Source of the DNA: Labrenzia sp. R4_2
Lineage (GTDB): Bacteria > Pseudomonadota > Alphaproteobacteria > Rhizobiales > Stappiaceae
Direction: 5' to 3'
Assembly: GCF_017743865.1 (NCBI RefSeq)
Contig: NZ_JAGHRJ010000001.1
Span: 372,001 to 436,000 of the forward strand
DNA: 64,000 bases
Shown: piece by piece, positions 56,406-64,000 of the stretch
Layout of the letters: every line of letters starts with the position of its first letter
How positions within the stretch are numbered: position 1 is the stretch's first letter
Program-made: the position numbers and the translations under genes
The notes under the pieces: generated by a model
Database searches by the model: none
Seen by the model: only the letters and a program-made list of their open reading frames with translations
Told to the model about the DNA's origin: nothing

Positions 56406-57512
56406 TCAAGCGACGCGGGCCGTGGGGAGGCTGATGGATGCTGATTGATGTGTTGCCCGCCAGGAAGCGTCGTCTTGTGCGAACACCGGCGCGGACAGCT
56501 GTACGTAATCCCGCTCCGCTTCGGCGCGCTTCAGGTCAAACGGCCGGGTTGCCAGGATCTTGGCAAAGCGGGCCATGGCGCCCAGGCTTCGCAGCGGGCT
56601 TTTTACCAGCCCAGGTTGGCCGGCTGCATGTTTGCGCACAATCGCTTCAAAGCTCTCCGGTTCTTGCCCGCCAATTCGTGCAACGTGATCCGTCGGTGCG
56701 TTCACCGCAAAGCTGCCGCGCCGGTATTCGGCTGCATAAAGGGCAAGCTGCGTCACGGCGGCAACGGAGTAATTGGAGGGCGGCAGAGCCTTGAGCGCCT
56801 TCACCATCATCCGTTCGGAAATGTCCATGTAGCGTACCCGGCGGCGCAGCGCGCGGCTTATGGCGGCGGCAATGTCGTTGGGAGAAAGCAGCTCGGGCCC
56901 TGTCGGACGGTAAGTTTGACCGGCATGTTTTGCGGGATCGGTCAGGGTCGCCACCACGACGCGAGCAATGTCCTCGTTCGACGGCGGTGCATTTTTCTTC
57001 TGATCCCCCGCACCAAGCGGCATGGTGAAGAGACCCAGATGCGCGGCCATGTCGAGAACCATCAGGTAATTGTCCGCAAACCAGCCCGGATTGACAGTTG
57101 TGACCGACATTTCCGGACGCATCCCGATCAGGATGTCGCCAAGATACACCTCCCGCGTAAACAGCGACGGGTGGTCCGCACTTGAGAGCCACTGGCTGAG
57201 GGTCACGACATGTTCCAGGTTGGCCTCATAGGCCGCTGCCGTAAAAACGGCGTTGAAGTGTAGGCCATTCGGTGCCGTCGGAGCGCATTGATAGGCGCGG
57301 CTGACGCCTGCCATCGCGGTACGCATATCGGTTAGCGAATATTGATTGCCGACGAAAACCTCCGCACCGGCCCGTTCCAGCGCCTCTGACCGATGGTTCT
57401 TCCGGCGTACGAAGGCGCGCACCGGATAGTCTTGCTGGCGGAGCTGCAGGGTGACATGCAGGCCGGTTTTTCCGGCGGCACTTGTCACGAGAATTTTGGG
57501 AAGGGTCTTCAT
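56406..57512 (-). CDS. NmrA-like NAD(P)-binding protein
   Basis: The 368-residue protein starts with the dinucleotide loop ILVTSAAGKTGLHV and AFVRRKNHRSEAL, followed by TVNPGWFADNYLMV, an atypical SDR. There is no Tyr-Lys pair in the usual SDR position, fitting an NmrA or azoreductase-like sensor or reductase. About 60 residues longer than common NmrA proteins. It diverges from the TetR gene; tandem palindromes lie between them. Confidence 0.88.
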   Translation of the reverse strand: MKTLPKILVTSAAGKTGLHVTLQLRQQDYPVRAFVRRKNHRSEALERAGAEVFVGNQYSLTDMRTAMAGVSRAYQCAPTAPNGLHFNAVFTAAAYEANLEHVVTLSQWLSSADHPSLFTREVYLGDILIGMRPEMSVTTVNPGWFADNYLMVLDMAAHLGLFTMPLGAGDQKKNAPPSNEDIARVVVATLTDPAKHAGQTYRPTGPELLSPNDIAAAISRALRRRVRYMDISERMMVKALKALPPSNYSVAAVTQLALYAAEYRRGSFAVNAPTDHVARIGGQEPESFEAIVRKHAAGQPGLVKSPLRSLGAMARFAKILATRPFDLKRAEAERDYVQLSAPVFAQDDASWRATHQSASISLPTARVA

Positions 57513-57528
57513 GCGCGATGTCCTTAAT

Positions 57529-57569
57529 GATGATAGTTGTCATCTATAAATTAGATGATATACATCATC
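57529..57569. promoter_or_regulatory. Two tandem inverted repeats between NmrA and TetR genes
   Basis: GATGA-TAGTTG-TCATC (57529-57544) and GATGAT-ATAC-ATCATC (57554-57569) are both perfect inverted repeats, 25 bases apart. They fit two TetR dimers repressing both promoters. Confidence 0.7.
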
Positions 57570-57601
57570 ATTAGTGTCAAGGATATTCTTGGAGGCTTTT
57601 G

Positions 57602-58198
57602 ATGCCGCGTGTGTCAAACGAAGAAAAACAAAGAAATCACAACAAGATAGTCGATGCAGCCGCCCGATTGTTTCGGGAGAACGGGATCGAAATGACCAGT
57701 GTTGCCGATGTGATGAAGGCCGCCGGACTGACCCATGGCGGGTTCTACAGACACTTTGGCTCAAAGGAAGATTTGATCTCAGCTGCGCTGGATCGCGCGG
57801 TCGATGACGTCTTGAAAGAGGGCGAAGAGGCCCCGGAGGGAGCAGCGCGCGCACAGGCGCGGGACGCCTATATCTCACGGTATCTTTCGGAAGATCATTT
57901 GTCGGGGCGTGGCAAAGGATGTCCGTTGGCAGCCGTGGGAACGGAACTCGTCCGGATGAACGGGGCCCCACAGGACGCTGCTCAAAATGCGGTTCACCGC
58001 ACCGTCCGGTTGCTTAATTTGGGGGAGGGGAAACGGGGTCCGAAGGGGCAGGCCGTACTTGCCCTCCTGCTTGGCTCTGTGGTTCTTGCCCGCTTGACGG
58101 ACGGCGATGACGACAAGGCCAAGATGATGGAGGCTGCAAAGACCGCCGCTGCGCTGCTTGAGGACGCGTGGCCGGTCGAGACGGGCGCAAACACTTAA
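57602..58198 (+). CDS. TetR-family repressor
   Basis: The 198-residue regulator has the helix-turn-helix IVDAAARLFRENGIEMTSVADVMKAAGLTHGGFYRHFGSKEDL. The ligand domain contains GKGCPLAAVGTELVRM. GGAGG lies seven bases before the ATG at 57602. Its likely operators lie in the divergent region before the NmrA gene. The amidase gene follows 72 bases downstream. Confidence 0.94.
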   Translation: MPRVSNEEKQRNHNKIVDAAARLFRENGIEMTSVADVMKAAGLTHGGFYRHFGSKEDLISAALDRAVDDVLKEGEEAPEGAARAQARDAYISRYLSEDHLSGRGKGCPLAAVGTELVRMNGAPQDAAQNAVHRTVRLLNLGEGKRGPKGQAVLALLLGSVVLARLTDGDDDKAKMMEAAKTAAALLEDAWPVETGANT

Positions 58199-58270
58199 GG
58201 CCCTGTTCAGAACGGCCAATCGTGCTATCAGGTTCAGACAATAAGAACTTTTGGCAAGGGTTGGGCGAAA

Positions 58271-59548
58271 ATGAACGCAGCGGTTTCCTGGGATGCAGCA
58301 ACGGTGGGTCAGCGGCTGGAGGCTGCCCTGGAGAAGGCTAAAAACGACCCGGCGGCGGCCCATGTCTACATCAAGTTCCTGGAGACCCGTGCCCGCCAGC
58401 AGGCGGCGAAAGTGGCCGAAAATGACGGTCCGCTCCAAGGGGCGCTGGTCAGCGTCAAGGCGCTGTTCGACGTTGCGGGGGAAGTGACGACGTCGGCCAC
58501 GACCGTTCTGAGAAACGATCCACCGGCACCAGAAGATGCGCCCGCGATTGCCCGGTTGGATGCGGCGGGGGCGGTGTTCACCGGCCTGACCAACATGTCC
58601 GAATTTGCCTATTCCGGGCTCGGCCTCAATCCCCATTACGGCACGCCGGAAAACGCGCTTTATTCGGGCTGTGCACCGGGCGGATCGACCAGCGGCGGGG
58701 CGGTCGCCGTTGCGCTGGGCCTGTGCGACATTGCGATTGGCAGTGACACCGGTGGGTCCCTGCGCATTCCGGCGGCGTTCAACGGCATCACCGGCTTCAA
58801 GCCGACGCAATGCACTGTCTCGATGGCAGGCGGCAAGCCGCTTTCCGACAGTCTGGACAGCTTTGGCCCGATGGCAAAAACCGTCGCGGAATGTGAACTT
58901 GCCTGGCAGGTGATGGCAGGGCGGGCAACAACCCCGGTAGAGCCCAAGGCGGCTCGCCTTGTGGTGCCGAAAAACTTCGGTTTTGACGAGATCGAAACAC
59001 CCGTTGCCGAAGGCTTCAAGGCCGTGGTCGAAAAACTGCGCGAGGCCGGTTTAGAGGTTGTCGAGAAGGTTCTCGCCGTGATTGATCTCTATTCAGAGGT
59101 TCCGCCGTGGCACATGACTTCGGTGGAATCGCGGGCCCATTACGAGGATCATTTCCAGACATCACCGGAGAAGTTTGATCCGCGTGTGCATGCGCGCATG
59201 GGCCGTGCGGAGGAGATTTCGGCGGTCGAGTACCGGCAGACGCTGAACCGGCGTCAAACCTTGATTGAGGCCTTTGCCGAGGAGGTCGGCAGCGACATTC
59301 TGCTCTTGCCAACAACGCCCATTCTGCCTCCGAAAATCGAGGATTTGGCGGACGATGGCGCCTTCAACCGGCTCAATCTTCTGGCTCTGCGCAATCCCTC
59401 ACTCGCCAATGTCTGCGATGGCTGCGGCATCGCGCTGCCCTACCAAAACGCTGGCAAAACCTTGAGCGCCATGCTGATCGCGCCGGGCGGTGAGGACGAA
59501 AACCTGCTCGCCTGCGCCAAGGCGGTGGAGAGTGTTCTGGGGGCTTAA
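58271..59548 (+). CDS. Amidase-signature family amidohydrolase
   Basis: The 425-residue enzyme hydrolyses amides. The catalytic triad is Lys63 (LVSVKALFD), cis-Ser140 (GGSTSGG) and nucleophile Ser162 (GSDTGGSLR). Length is slightly shorter than GatA (~490 residues), and GatB/GatC genes are absent, so it is a stand-alone amidase rather than the tRNA transamidase subunit. The substrate is unknown. It lies 72 bases after the TetR gene. Confidence 0.93.
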   Translation: MNAAVSWDAATVGQRLEAALEKAKNDPAAAHVYIKFLETRARQQAAKVAENDGPLQGALVSVKALFDVAGEVTTSATTVLRNDPPAPEDAPAIARLDAAGAVFTGLTNMSEFAYSGLGLNPHYGTPENALYSGCAPGGSTSGGAVAVALGLCDIAIGSDTGGSLRIPAAFNGITGFKPTQCTVSMAGGKPLSDSLDSFGPMAKTVAECELAWQVMAGRATTPVEPKAARLVVPKNFGFDEIETPVAEGFKAVVEKLREAGLEVVEKVLAVIDLYSEVPPWHMTSVESRAHYEDHFQTSPEKFDPRVHARMGRAEEISAVEYRQTLNRRQTLIEAFAEEVGSDILLLPTTPILPPKIEDLADDGAFNRLNLLALRNPSLANVCDGCGIALPYQNAGKTLSAMLIAPGGEDENLLACAKAVESVLGA

Positions 59549-59656
59549 GGCGATGCCGGATGGGATTTGGGTGAGCGAGGTTGACAGTACGCCTAATTCC
59601 GCGCCGCCATCACAAAGATCCGAACGCCCGACGTTCGGCAAGCGCGGGAGCAGCTG

Positions 59657-60385
59657 ATGGTTTGGGCAATCAAATTCGAGGTGAGTGATCGAAACAATCC
59701 CGGTTTCAAACTTGATCCATTTGATGACAGGCCATCTCCAAGCCGGAGCTATGGTTTCAGTAAAGGGTTTTGGGTCGACCCTTCACGTCAGCCGAAGAGC
59801 GCTCAGCAAACTACGAAGAAATTGGTGCATGATGTCTTCCCACTTCCAGGTCTCAACGCCGTCCGGCAACGTTTCAAAGATTTGGTTGAAGAGTTCGAGC
59901 CCGGTGTCCACCAATTCTTTCCGATAGATTTGCGCGACAAGCAAGGTGAGCCAATTGGCGATAATTTCTACATATTCAATTGCATGGTGTCTATGGATGC
60001 CGTGCTTGCCAAGGAAACGGGGCTTGAGCTCAAACATCCCCCTGGAGAGCCTCCAGAATACTATTTTGAGGCGATTTTCGGCAGGGGCGAGAAAGTTTTT
60101 ATCAGCAGGCCTCAGATAAAAGGACACCATCTCTGGATGGGCCTTCATATTCGACCTCACGGGTCTTGGGTGTTTGTCTCTGACGAATTCTTCGCCGCAA
60201 TAAAAAAGCAGAAGATCAAATACTTACGGTCGCATCCATTGCATGAAGCTGAGATTCCATGGGTAGCAGAAGACCAGATAAAGCCAATACTGGATTGGGA
60301 AGCTAGTCAGCCATTCGAAAAGTGGTGCGGAGCTTCCCGCTTGCGCAAAAACATCCTCGATCAACGTGGCAAATTGGAACTCTGA
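59657..60385 (+). CDS. Imm11/DUF1629-like immunity protein, orphan
   Basis: The 242-residue protein has the DUF1629 pattern: FNCMVSMDAVLAKETGLELKHP, then a central strand region (YYFEAIFGRGEKVFISRPQIKGHHLWMGL), then VFVSDEFFAAIKKQKIKYLRSHP. Proteins of this type are predicted immunity partners of polymorphic toxins. No toxin, Rhs or VgrG gene is adjacent. Base composition is AT-richer than neighbours, as expected for acquired DNA. Confidence 0.65.
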   Translation: MVWAIKFEVSDRNNPGFKLDPFDDRPSPSRSYGFSKGFWVDPSRQPKSAQQTTKKLVHDVFPLPGLNAVRQRFKDLVEEFEPGVHQFFPIDLRDKQGEPIGDNFYIFNCMVSMDAVLAKETGLELKHPPGEPPEYYFEAIFGRGEKVFISRPQIKGHHLWMGLHIRPHGSWVFVSDEFFAAIKKQKIKYLRSHPLHEAEIPWVAEDQIKPILDWEASQPFEKWCGASRLRKNILDQRGKLEL

Positions 60386-60605
60386 AAAGCTAAGCTACAG
60401 GCATCGCGGATAGTGAGACCATCCCGTATATAGCGGTCGTTGGATGCGCTGCAGCCATCCAAAATCTCCATCCGTCATTGCCGGACTTGATCCACTGCTG
60501 TCCGGTTTGGGTTTCGGGTTCTTTTGTATCTATTTGTTTTCAATAGAGAATTCCGAACTTTCAGCCCCCACGGGATATGAAGCGGAAATCGCCGCTTGCT
60601 CCCGT

Positions 60606-60748
60606 CTCCCCCCTTGAGGGGGAGATGTCCGCAATTGCGGACAGAGGGGGGGTGACGATTCGCGCTAAACAGCAAACACTTTGAAATTTGATAGGCTTAT
60701 ACCCCCCTCTGTCTCCTGAAGGAGACATCTCCCCCTCAAGGGGGGAGA
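60606..60748. repeat. Inverted-repeat element of ~143 bases
   Basis: Left arm 60606-60653 and right arm 60701-60748 are inverted copies sharing CTCCCCCCTTGAGGGGGAGA and GACAGAGGGGGGT sequences. Each arm is itself a smaller palindrome. A related CCGG palindrome (CCGGACTTGATCCACTGC) precedes at 60480. It resembles non-coding mobile (MITE-like) units known from alphaproteobacteria. The whole 60386-60883 gap holds no gene. Confidence 0.75.
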
Positions 60749-60883
60749 AGGAATAAGCAGCAAAGCTATGCCGAAAAGGACACTTGTGCAGCTTAATCGG
60801 GCAGTAGTTAGGTCAAGCCGGGTAACGACGGTGATGGGGGCTGTAAGGTTACGCTGCGCCCCAGCCCCGAAACCTCTTCACAC

Positions 60884-61861
60884 TTAATCCGGCTTTTCGT
60901 CGTCGTCCTTGTCCGCGTCTTCCTTGTCCTCAGGCCGGTTGACGCTGGAGGCGTAGCCGGTGTTGAAGCGGAAGCTGGCACTGCGGGTGACCGGGCGGCG
61001 GGCGGAGACGTTTTCCTGCGCTTCGCGCCAGACCACGAACAGGCCGGACGCGACAATGATCGCCGAGCCGAGCGCCACATAAAAATCCGGTGTTTCTGAA
61101 AAGAACAGCGCGCCAAAAAGGGCCGCCCACAGGATCTGGCTGTATTGCAACGGCGCGACAACGGCGGCGGGCGCGGCCCGGTAGGCGCCGATGATGGCCG
61201 ATTGGGCAATCACCGACAGAAACCCGATTGCGGCCATCAAGCCCAGGTCGCCCACGGCCATCGGCTGGTAGGAGCTCGGCATCAGGATGGACATCACGAT
61301 CAGCATCAGGATCATCGGATAAAGGATCAGGACCGCAGAGCGTTCTTGCCCGCCGATCTTGCGCACCAGGATCGAGGAGACCGAGTTGGCGCTGGCCGAC
61401 AAAAGCGCGGCGATGTGGCCGGCGGACAGCGCGCTGACACCGGGACGCAGGACGATCACCACGCCGATCAGCCCGACAATGACCGCGATCCAGCGCTGAA
61501 AACGCACGGTTTCGCCAAGGAGCGGCACGGACAGTGCGGTGACCAGCAACGGCGTTGCAAAAAGGAGGGCATAGACCTCGGCAAGCGGCAGAACGGTAAA
61601 GGCATAAAACCCGCCGGACATTGCGACGATCGCAAGGCTTGATCTCAAGAGCACCAATCCGGGTCGCCGGGGGCGGAAATTGTCCGCCTTGCCGTCCGCC
61701 AGAATGATCAGGGAGACGGGCACAAAGGCGAACAGGACCGAGAAGAAGATGATCTGGAAGGCCGGATAGGTGCCGCCGAGCGCCTTGATTAATGCGTCAT
61801 GGGTGGAAAAGCTCGCAAAGCCGCTGAGAGCGAACAAAAAGCCTTTGAGCGATGCGGACAT
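60884..61861 (-). CDS. EamA-family transporter with acidic C-terminal tail
   Basis: The 325-residue protein has ten helices in two EamA repeats (FLFALSGFASFSTHDALIKALGG; ILVRKIGG; VVAPLQYSQILWAALFGALFFSE). A hydrophilic tail of about 45 residues ends NRPEDKEDADKDDDEKPD, which is unusual for the family and probably cytosolic. Substrate unknown. It lies next to a gene-free inverted-repeat stretch. Confidence 0.92.
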   Translation of the reverse strand: MSASLKGFLFALSGFASFSTHDALIKALGGTYPAFQIIFFSVLFAFVPVSLIILADGKADNFRPRRPGLVLLRSSLAIVAMSGGFYAFTVLPLAEVYALLFATPLLVTALSVPLLGETVRFQRWIAVIVGLIGVVIVLRPGVSALSAGHIAALLSASANSVSSILVRKIGGQERSAVLILYPMILMLIVMSILMPSSYQPMAVGDLGLMAAIGFLSVIAQSAIIGAYRAAPAAVVAPLQYSQILWAALFGALFFSETPDFYVALGSAIIVASGLFVVWREAQENVSARRPVTRSASFRFNTGYASSVNRPEDKEDADKDDDEKPD

Positions 61862-62064
61862 GGGCAGCGGCCTTGAAGAAGCGGGTTTTTTGAGGGTCTG
61901 GCCATATGCCGAGTGGCAAGGTCAGGGAATTTCCTGCGGTCGGATAGAGCGCCGCACCGGCACAAGTGTTAGCAGAAAAGCGGGCACTGCCAAAGGCGGG
62001 TATGGTCCGCAATCAAGCCGCTTTGCACATTTTTCTAATCGGTTTAAATCTCTGCTCCGCAGCC

Positions 62065-62397
62065 TCAGACAAAAACCCGGGCAAGGGTGGCGACAGCAAG
62101 GGCGGTGGCGGCGCGCTTTGGGCCGGCAAGATCGGAGGACATCTGGCTCGGCATGTTCAGCGTGACACGGTTGAGGTCAGAGGCCTCCAGATGGTCAAGG
62201 TCAGCCGATTTCGCAGCCTCTTCGGCGGAGCGGCGCACGTCGTCGAGCATCTGCACGAGGGACTGCCAGATGTGCAGCGGTGGCGCCTCGTTCGTGTTGC
62301 GCCAGCGAACAATTTCGTCTGCAGATGAGTTGAGGACGCGGGCTGCCTCGTCCTGAGACAGACCCAGATAGTCCATTACATCGCTGAAATTACTCAT
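62065..62397 (-). CDS. Small helix-turn-helix protein
   Basis: The 110-residue protein contains a helix-turn-helix-like segment, YLGLSQDEAARVLNSSADEIVRWRNTNEAPPLHIWQSL, similar to XRE-type or MbcA/Xre antitoxin-like helices. A C-terminal part ends RAATALAVATLARVFV. No toxin gene (RES or other) is adjacent. It is probably a DNA-binding regulator; autoregulation is possible through the 340-base gap before minC. Confidence 0.65.
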   Translation of the reverse strand: MSNFSDVMDYLGLSQDEAARVLNSSADEIVRWRNTNEAPPLHIWQSLVQMLDDVRRSAEEAAKSADLDHLEASDLNRVTLNMPSQMSSDLAGPKRAATALAVATLARVFV

Positions 62398-62740
62398 AAT
62401 TGTTCCAGGTTCGGTCAGCGCGCTCTGTTGTTAGATAGCTTATATTGCACTGCAATATGGCAAAAGTGAAGCTTTCATCTGGAATTCGGTTAACCGGCGG
62501 CGGCTCAAATTGACAGAATCGCACTGTATTCGCGGTGATTCCTGCCGATTGGATCGGCAGTTTTGTCAGGTCTGCCGTGGAAGACCTATCAGGAGCGCGC
62601 CGCAATCTGGGCAATTGTCTGAAATCTCGGGAGAATTTGGATATCCGTGGAAAACGGTCCGCTGCCCAATTGTCCGGTTCGGTTAATGATAGGTTTATGC
62701 GACTAAGCACTCCGTTTGAGAAAGACGCCGGGCCTCTTTG
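62398..62740. other. 343-base intergenic region before minC
   Basis: No gene is seen. It probably contains the divergent promoters of the small helix-turn-helix gene and the min operon. No clear hairpin terminator was recognised. Confidence 0.5.
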
Positions 62741-63556
62741 ATGAAATTCAAGGGAAAATCCTTCATTGCGATCGTGTTATCTCCCGAGCCGCCCTATCAG
62801 GACTGGTTCAAGGAGATCGACCGGATCATCGCGCGCACACCGGGATTTTTCATCGACCGGCCGATCGTTCTGGACGTGCGCGGCACAAAGATCCCGATCG
62901 AGGACCTTGAGACCGTTCTGGACGGCTTGAGCAAGCGTTCCATCCGGGTTTTCGGCATCGACGGGATTTCCGGAACGCGCCTCAAGCCAGGAATGCCGCC
63001 GAGTTTCGGCGGTGGACGACTGACGGCTGATGTCGAAATCCCGGAAACCGCAGTTGGGAACGAGCCGGCGACAGAGGCTGCGGGCCAAAAGGCAGTCGGC
63101 AACACCGATGCGCCCAAAAAGGCTGCGAAAACAAATGCATCCGATCCGGACCCGGTAATCAAGACCGCCGAGAAGCCGGTTGCCGAGAAAGCAGATCGGC
63201 AGCCTCGGGCAGTGCCAGAGGCCAATGGGTCATCAATCGTCATTACCGAACATGTCCGCTCCGGTCAGAGCATCCTGCATCCGGATGGCGACGTGACGAT
63301 TGTCGGCTCGGTCAGCTCCGGCGCAGAGATCATTGCGGGCGGATCAATCCACGTTTACGGCGCTCTGCGCGGCCGAGCTTTGGCCGGGGTTTCCGGACGG
63401 GACGGAGCGCGGATCTTCTGCTCGAAACTGGACGCCGAACTGGTGTCCATCAACGGACTTTACAAGGTTGCCGATGACTTCGACGCGGCTCTGCGCAACG
63501 CACCAGCGCAGATCCGCTTTGAAGACGAGAGCCTTGTCTTTGAACAACTGAGTTAA
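62741..63556 (+). CDS. minC: Septum-site-determining protein MinC
   Basis: MinC inhibits FtsZ ring formation away from midcell. The N-domain begins FKGKSFIAIVLSPEPPYQDWFKEIDRII. A linker of ~70 residues rich in Ala, Lys, Pro and Glu (residues 110-165) leads to the C-terminal right-handed beta-helix: TEHVRSGQSILHPDGDVTIVGSVSSGAEIIAGGSIHVYGALRGRALAG. The linker is longer than in E. coli. It is followed 54 bases later by minD. Confidence 0.95.
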   Translation: MKFKGKSFIAIVLSPEPPYQDWFKEIDRIIARTPGFFIDRPIVLDVRGTKIPIEDLETVLDGLSKRSIRVFGIDGISGTRLKPGMPPSFGGGRLTADVEIPETAVGNEPATEAAGQKAVGNTDAPKKAAKTNASDPDPVIKTAEKPVAEKADRQPRAVPEANGSSIVITEHVRSGQSILHPDGDVTIVGSVSSGAEIIAGGSIHVYGALRGRALAGVSGRDGARIFCSKLDAELVSINGLYKVADDFDAALRNAPAQIRFEDESLVFEQLS

Positions 63557-63610
63557 CTCCGGTCGGGGCCGTGAAGAGCCTTTGCACCGTCAACAAGTGG
63601 GACGAACACC

Positions 63611-64000
63611 ATGAGCAACGCAACAGTCGTTGTGGTCACGTCAGGCAAGGGCGGGGTTGGTAAGACAACCACATCCGCCGCAATCGCCTCAGCGCTGGCC
63701 AAGGAAGGTTATCAGGTCTGTGCCATCGACTTCGATGTGGGCTTGCGCAACCTGGACCTGATCATGGGCGCCGAGCGGCGCGTTGTGTTCGATCTGGTCA
63801 ACGTGGTGCGCGGCGAGGCGACCATCAAGCAGGCTTTGGTGCGCGACAAGAAGCTGAACAACCTGTTCCTTCTGCCGGCTTCCCAGACCCGCGACAAGGA
63901 TGCGCTGACCGAAGAGGGCGTTGCCAGCGTCATCAGCGAACTGCGCCATTACTTCGACTGGATCGTCTGTGACAGCCCGGCGGGCATTGAGCGCGGCGCG
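63611..64000 (+). CDS. minD: Septum-site-determining protein MinD (3' truncated by window end)
   Basis: The visible 130 residues show the MinD deviant Walker A TSGKGGVGKTTT, DFDVGLRNLDLIMG, and the FDWIVCDSPAGIERGA switch II. It is the membrane-associated ATPase that positions MinC. The gene runs off the end of the window; MinE would be expected downstream. Confidence 0.97.
   Translation, partial: MSNATVVVVTSGKGGVGKTTTSAAIASALAKEGYQVCAIDFDVGLRNLDLIMGAERRVVFDLVNVVRGEATIKQALVRDKKLNNLFLLPASQTRDKDALTEEGVASVISELRHYFDWIVCDSPAGIERGA

Noticed and set aside
58271..59548. GatA subunit of the tRNA amidotransferase
   Set aside because: It is shorter than GatA and has no gatB/gatC beside it.
60606..60748. 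Repeats as a CRISPR array
   Set aside because: There are only two inverted, not directly repeated, arms and no regular spacers or cas genes.

Overview
The window is about 58% GC, densely packed, and carries family combinations typical of Alphaproteobacteria: a speF-type leader RNA before ornithine decarboxylase followed by homospermidine synthase, an ArsR-methyltransferase fusion beside metF, and minC-minD. The overall gene mix fits a marine Hyphomicrobiales member such as the Roseibium/Labrenzia group. That placement is inference from gene content, not from a marker gene. No rRNA, tRNA, CRISPR array, prophage or transposase was found.

Layout. 1-7.2 kb holds a LysR gene tail, then methionine/one-carbon genes: an ArsR-SAM methyltransferase regulator with a perfect 20-bp palindrome upstream, metF, a cluster of small hairpins, and cobalamin-dependent metH, followed by a 43-residue small gene with its own terminator. 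7.2-10.6 kb is an ArsR repressor divergent from a coupled five-gene operon (NIPSNAP, ABM monooxygenase, EamA exporter, hydroxynitrile-lyase-like cupin, GNAT). 10.8-14.1 kb is an SsuABC/TauABC-type importer plus a DedA protein. 14.3-17.6 kb is a two-component system divergent from an eight-loop EF-hand protein. 17.9-20.5 kb has a four-repeat protein, a YceI protein and an AT-rich pocket with a lone caspase-like protease.

20.8-25.2 kb is the polyamine locus: leader RNA, ornithine decarboxylase, GNAT, and a homospermidine synthase with an extra ~200-residue Lys/Ala-rich tail. 25.2-32.0 kb is a run of minus-strand genes with a sulfur theme (SBP56/methanethiol oxidase, Stf0-type sulfotransferase, SulP transporter) plus a class III cyclase. 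32.3-37.3 kb pairs two related periplasmic binding-protein-like genes with a second class III cyclase and an SPFH membrane protein. 37.3-46.7 kb holds a lipase-like hydrolase, an aminotransferase, a rhizobial-type asparaginase, DDAH, a MASE1-GGDEF diguanylate cyclase, a Tat-exported beta-helix protein and a YHS protein.

47-63 kb is mostly housekeeping and accessory metabolism: two TetR regulators, pyroglutamyl peptidase with a MeaB-type GTPase, a LOG hydrolase with an M20 peptidase, a CDF transporter with a HerA-like ATPase, carbonic anhydrase, amidase, an orphan Imm11-like immunity protein beside an inverted-repeat element, an EamA transporter and the start of the min operon. The most unusual signals are the histone-like tail on homospermidine synthase, the isolated caspase-like protease, and the NIPSNAP-to-cupin operon with its perfect inverted-repeat operator.
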